DNA from: DASZPL01 sp035550315
Lineage (GTDB): Bacteria; Actinomycetota; Actinomycetes; JAFAQI01
DNA: 6,180 nucleotides
Reading direction: 5' to 3'
NCBI GenBank assembly: GCA_035550315.1
Contig: DASZPL010000042.1
Coordinates: forward strand, 1-6,180
In this document: positions 5,289 through 6,180 of the stretch, piece after piece
Layout: each line of letters opens with the position of its first letter
Numbering within the stretch: the first letter of the stretch is position 1
Made by a program: the position numbers and the translations under genes
The notes under the pieces: model-generated
Seen by the model: the letters and a program-made list of their open reading frames with translations, nothing else
What the model was told of the DNA's origin: nothing
The model's database searches: none

Positions 5289-6180
5289 CACCCAGGGCAC
5301 CGTGAGTGGTGGTGTCGGCGTGCTCGCCGGCTTCGTGCCGCCCGCGGACTGGGAGCCGATCCCGGAAGAGGTCTTCGCCGAGCTGGGCCCGCCACCATGG
5401 CTGGACGAAAAGCCGACTGAGCAGCCGGACGGTGCGGAGTTCGGTGCGGCGGATCGGTTCGTGGTCGAGGCGCTGGGCCGGCCGTTGGGCGGGCAGACCT
5501 TGGAGCTGATCGCGGCGACGCCGGTGGCGGCGTTGTCGGCGGCGGGACGCACGCACGCGTTGCAGCTGCTGGAGCGCCTGGGCAACCATCTGGAGGCGGT
5601 CAAGCTCGAGCTGATCGCGGCGATCGCCGGCCCGGAACCGCAGCCGACGGGCCGGGAGGGTGGGCGGTCGGAGGATTACGCGGCGCATGAGATCGCGCTC
5701 GCCACCACCTGCAGCGTGTACGCGGCGGACGTGAAAGTCCACGTCGCCCGCGAGCTGGCCGCCCGCCGGCACGCCACCGCCGCGACGATGGCGCGCGGTG
5801 AGATCTCCTACCCGCAGGTGCGGGCGTTGTGCGAGGCCAGCTACGCCCTCGACGAGCAGACCGCCGCCCAGCTCGAAGCCGCCGTCATCGACGGCGCTGC
5901 GGTGCAGTCGCTGGCGGAGTTCAAGGCCAGCCTGACCCGCTGGGCTGCCCGGCTCGACCCCGACTGGACCACCAACGCCACCACGGCGCGGCGCGAATGC
6001 GTGGTGGAGCACACCGCCGGCCCGGACGGCACCGGGGAACTGTTCGTGCGCGGCCCGCTGGAGATCACCACCCCGATCTCGATGACCCTGACCCGCTACG
6101 CCGCCCGCCATCGCGACGAATTGGGCGGGACCGTGGCGCAGCGCAAGCTCGCCGGGCTGCGCGAGCTCGCCGAGCGCTAC
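5281..6180 (+). CDS. DUF222 / 13E12-repeat family protein, probable HNH endonuclease, 3' end outside the window
   Basis: ATG at 5281, open for 300 codons to the window edge. After a variable acidic, Pro-rich N-terminus (1-55), a helical DUF222 domain runs from about residue 58 to the end. It contains RTHALQLLERLGNHLEAVKLE (90-110), HEIALATTCSVYAADVKVHVARELAARRHATAATMARGEISYPQVRALCE in its usual order (136-185), and a segment near 286-300 (AQRKLAGLRELAERY) resembling the family's 'QRRADAL' helix. Full-length members usually end in an HNH nuclease motif, which would lie beyond 6180, so nuclease activity is inferred from the family. These genes are multicopy in many actinobacteria and were named after the 13E12 repeat of M. 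tuberculosis. Expression should be LexA-controlled and leaderless. It follows a terminator and is transcribed separately. The precise role in the DNA damage response is unknown. Confidence 0.88.
   Translation, partial: MFDTQGTVSGGVGVLAGFVPPADWEPIPEEVFAELGPPPWLDEKPTEQPDGAEFGAADRFVVEALGRPLGGQTLELIAATPVAALSAAGRTHALQLLERLGNHLEAVKLELIAAIAGPEPQPTGREGGRSEDYAAHEIALATTCSVYAADVKVHVARELAARRHATAATMARGEISYPQVRALCEASYALDEQTAAQLEAAVIDGAAVQSLAEFKASLTRWAARLDPDWTTNATTARRECVVEHTAGPDGTGELFVRGPLEITTPISMTLTRYAARHRDELGGTVAQRKLAGLRELAERY

Noticed and set aside
5095..6111. Minus-strand open frame of 338 codons opposite the DUF222 gene
   Set aside because: The plus-strand frame is open, has DUF222 motifs and begins at an SOS-controlled promoter; the antisense product resembles no family I know.

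Overview
The window is very GC-rich, uses GTG starts freely, and carries several actinobacterial hallmarks: a 6C small RNA, an Ssd/TadA/TadB cluster, a Holin-X protein and a DUF222/13E12 gene behind a mycobacterial-type SOS box. I read it as chromosome of a member of the Actinomycetota (class Actinomycetes). Genus cannot be told from this stretch.

Left half (1-3041, minus strand). This is the front of a Tad/Flp-pilus-like operon, transcribed right to left: an Ssd/CpaE-like MinD-family ATPase, a TadA/CpaF secretion ATPase, a TadB-like membrane protein, and the first 28 codons of a TadC-like protein cut by the window edge. Each junction is a 4-base stop/start overlap, so the genes are probably translationally coupled. 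Pilin and pseudopilin genes, if present, lie beyond position 1.

Middle (3042-3338). The divergent intergenic region holds a minus-strand 6C RNA: two adjacent hairpins, each showing seven cytosines in a 10-nt loop. The second hairpin is followed at once by the pilus operon, so the operon may be fed by read-through of the sRNA terminator. From memory, the same RNA-then-ssd order is found in Mycobacterium tuberculosis (6C/B11 RNA beside Rv3660c).

Right-centre (3339-5195, plus strand). A tight three-gene cluster: an Actinobacterial Holin-X membrane protein, an alpha/beta-hydrolase with all epoxide hydrolase active-site residues (EphE-like), and a DUF309 protein whose GTG start overlaps the hydrolase gene. 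The holin/hydrolase pair resembles Rv3669-Rv3670 of M. tuberculosis. A GC-rich hairpin directly after the DUF309 stop probably ends the transcript.

Right end (5268-6180, plus strand). The first 300 codons of a DUF222/13E12-repeat protein (normally followed by a C-terminal HNH nuclease domain, here outside the window). Its start codon lies inside a perfect LexA operator directly downstream of a -10 element, with no Shine-Dalgarno sequence. This suggests a leaderless, DNA-damage-inducible gene. I see no CRISPR array, tRNA, rRNA or insertion sequence. Most of the window is conserved actinobacterial chromosome; the regulatory DNA is its most interesting part.
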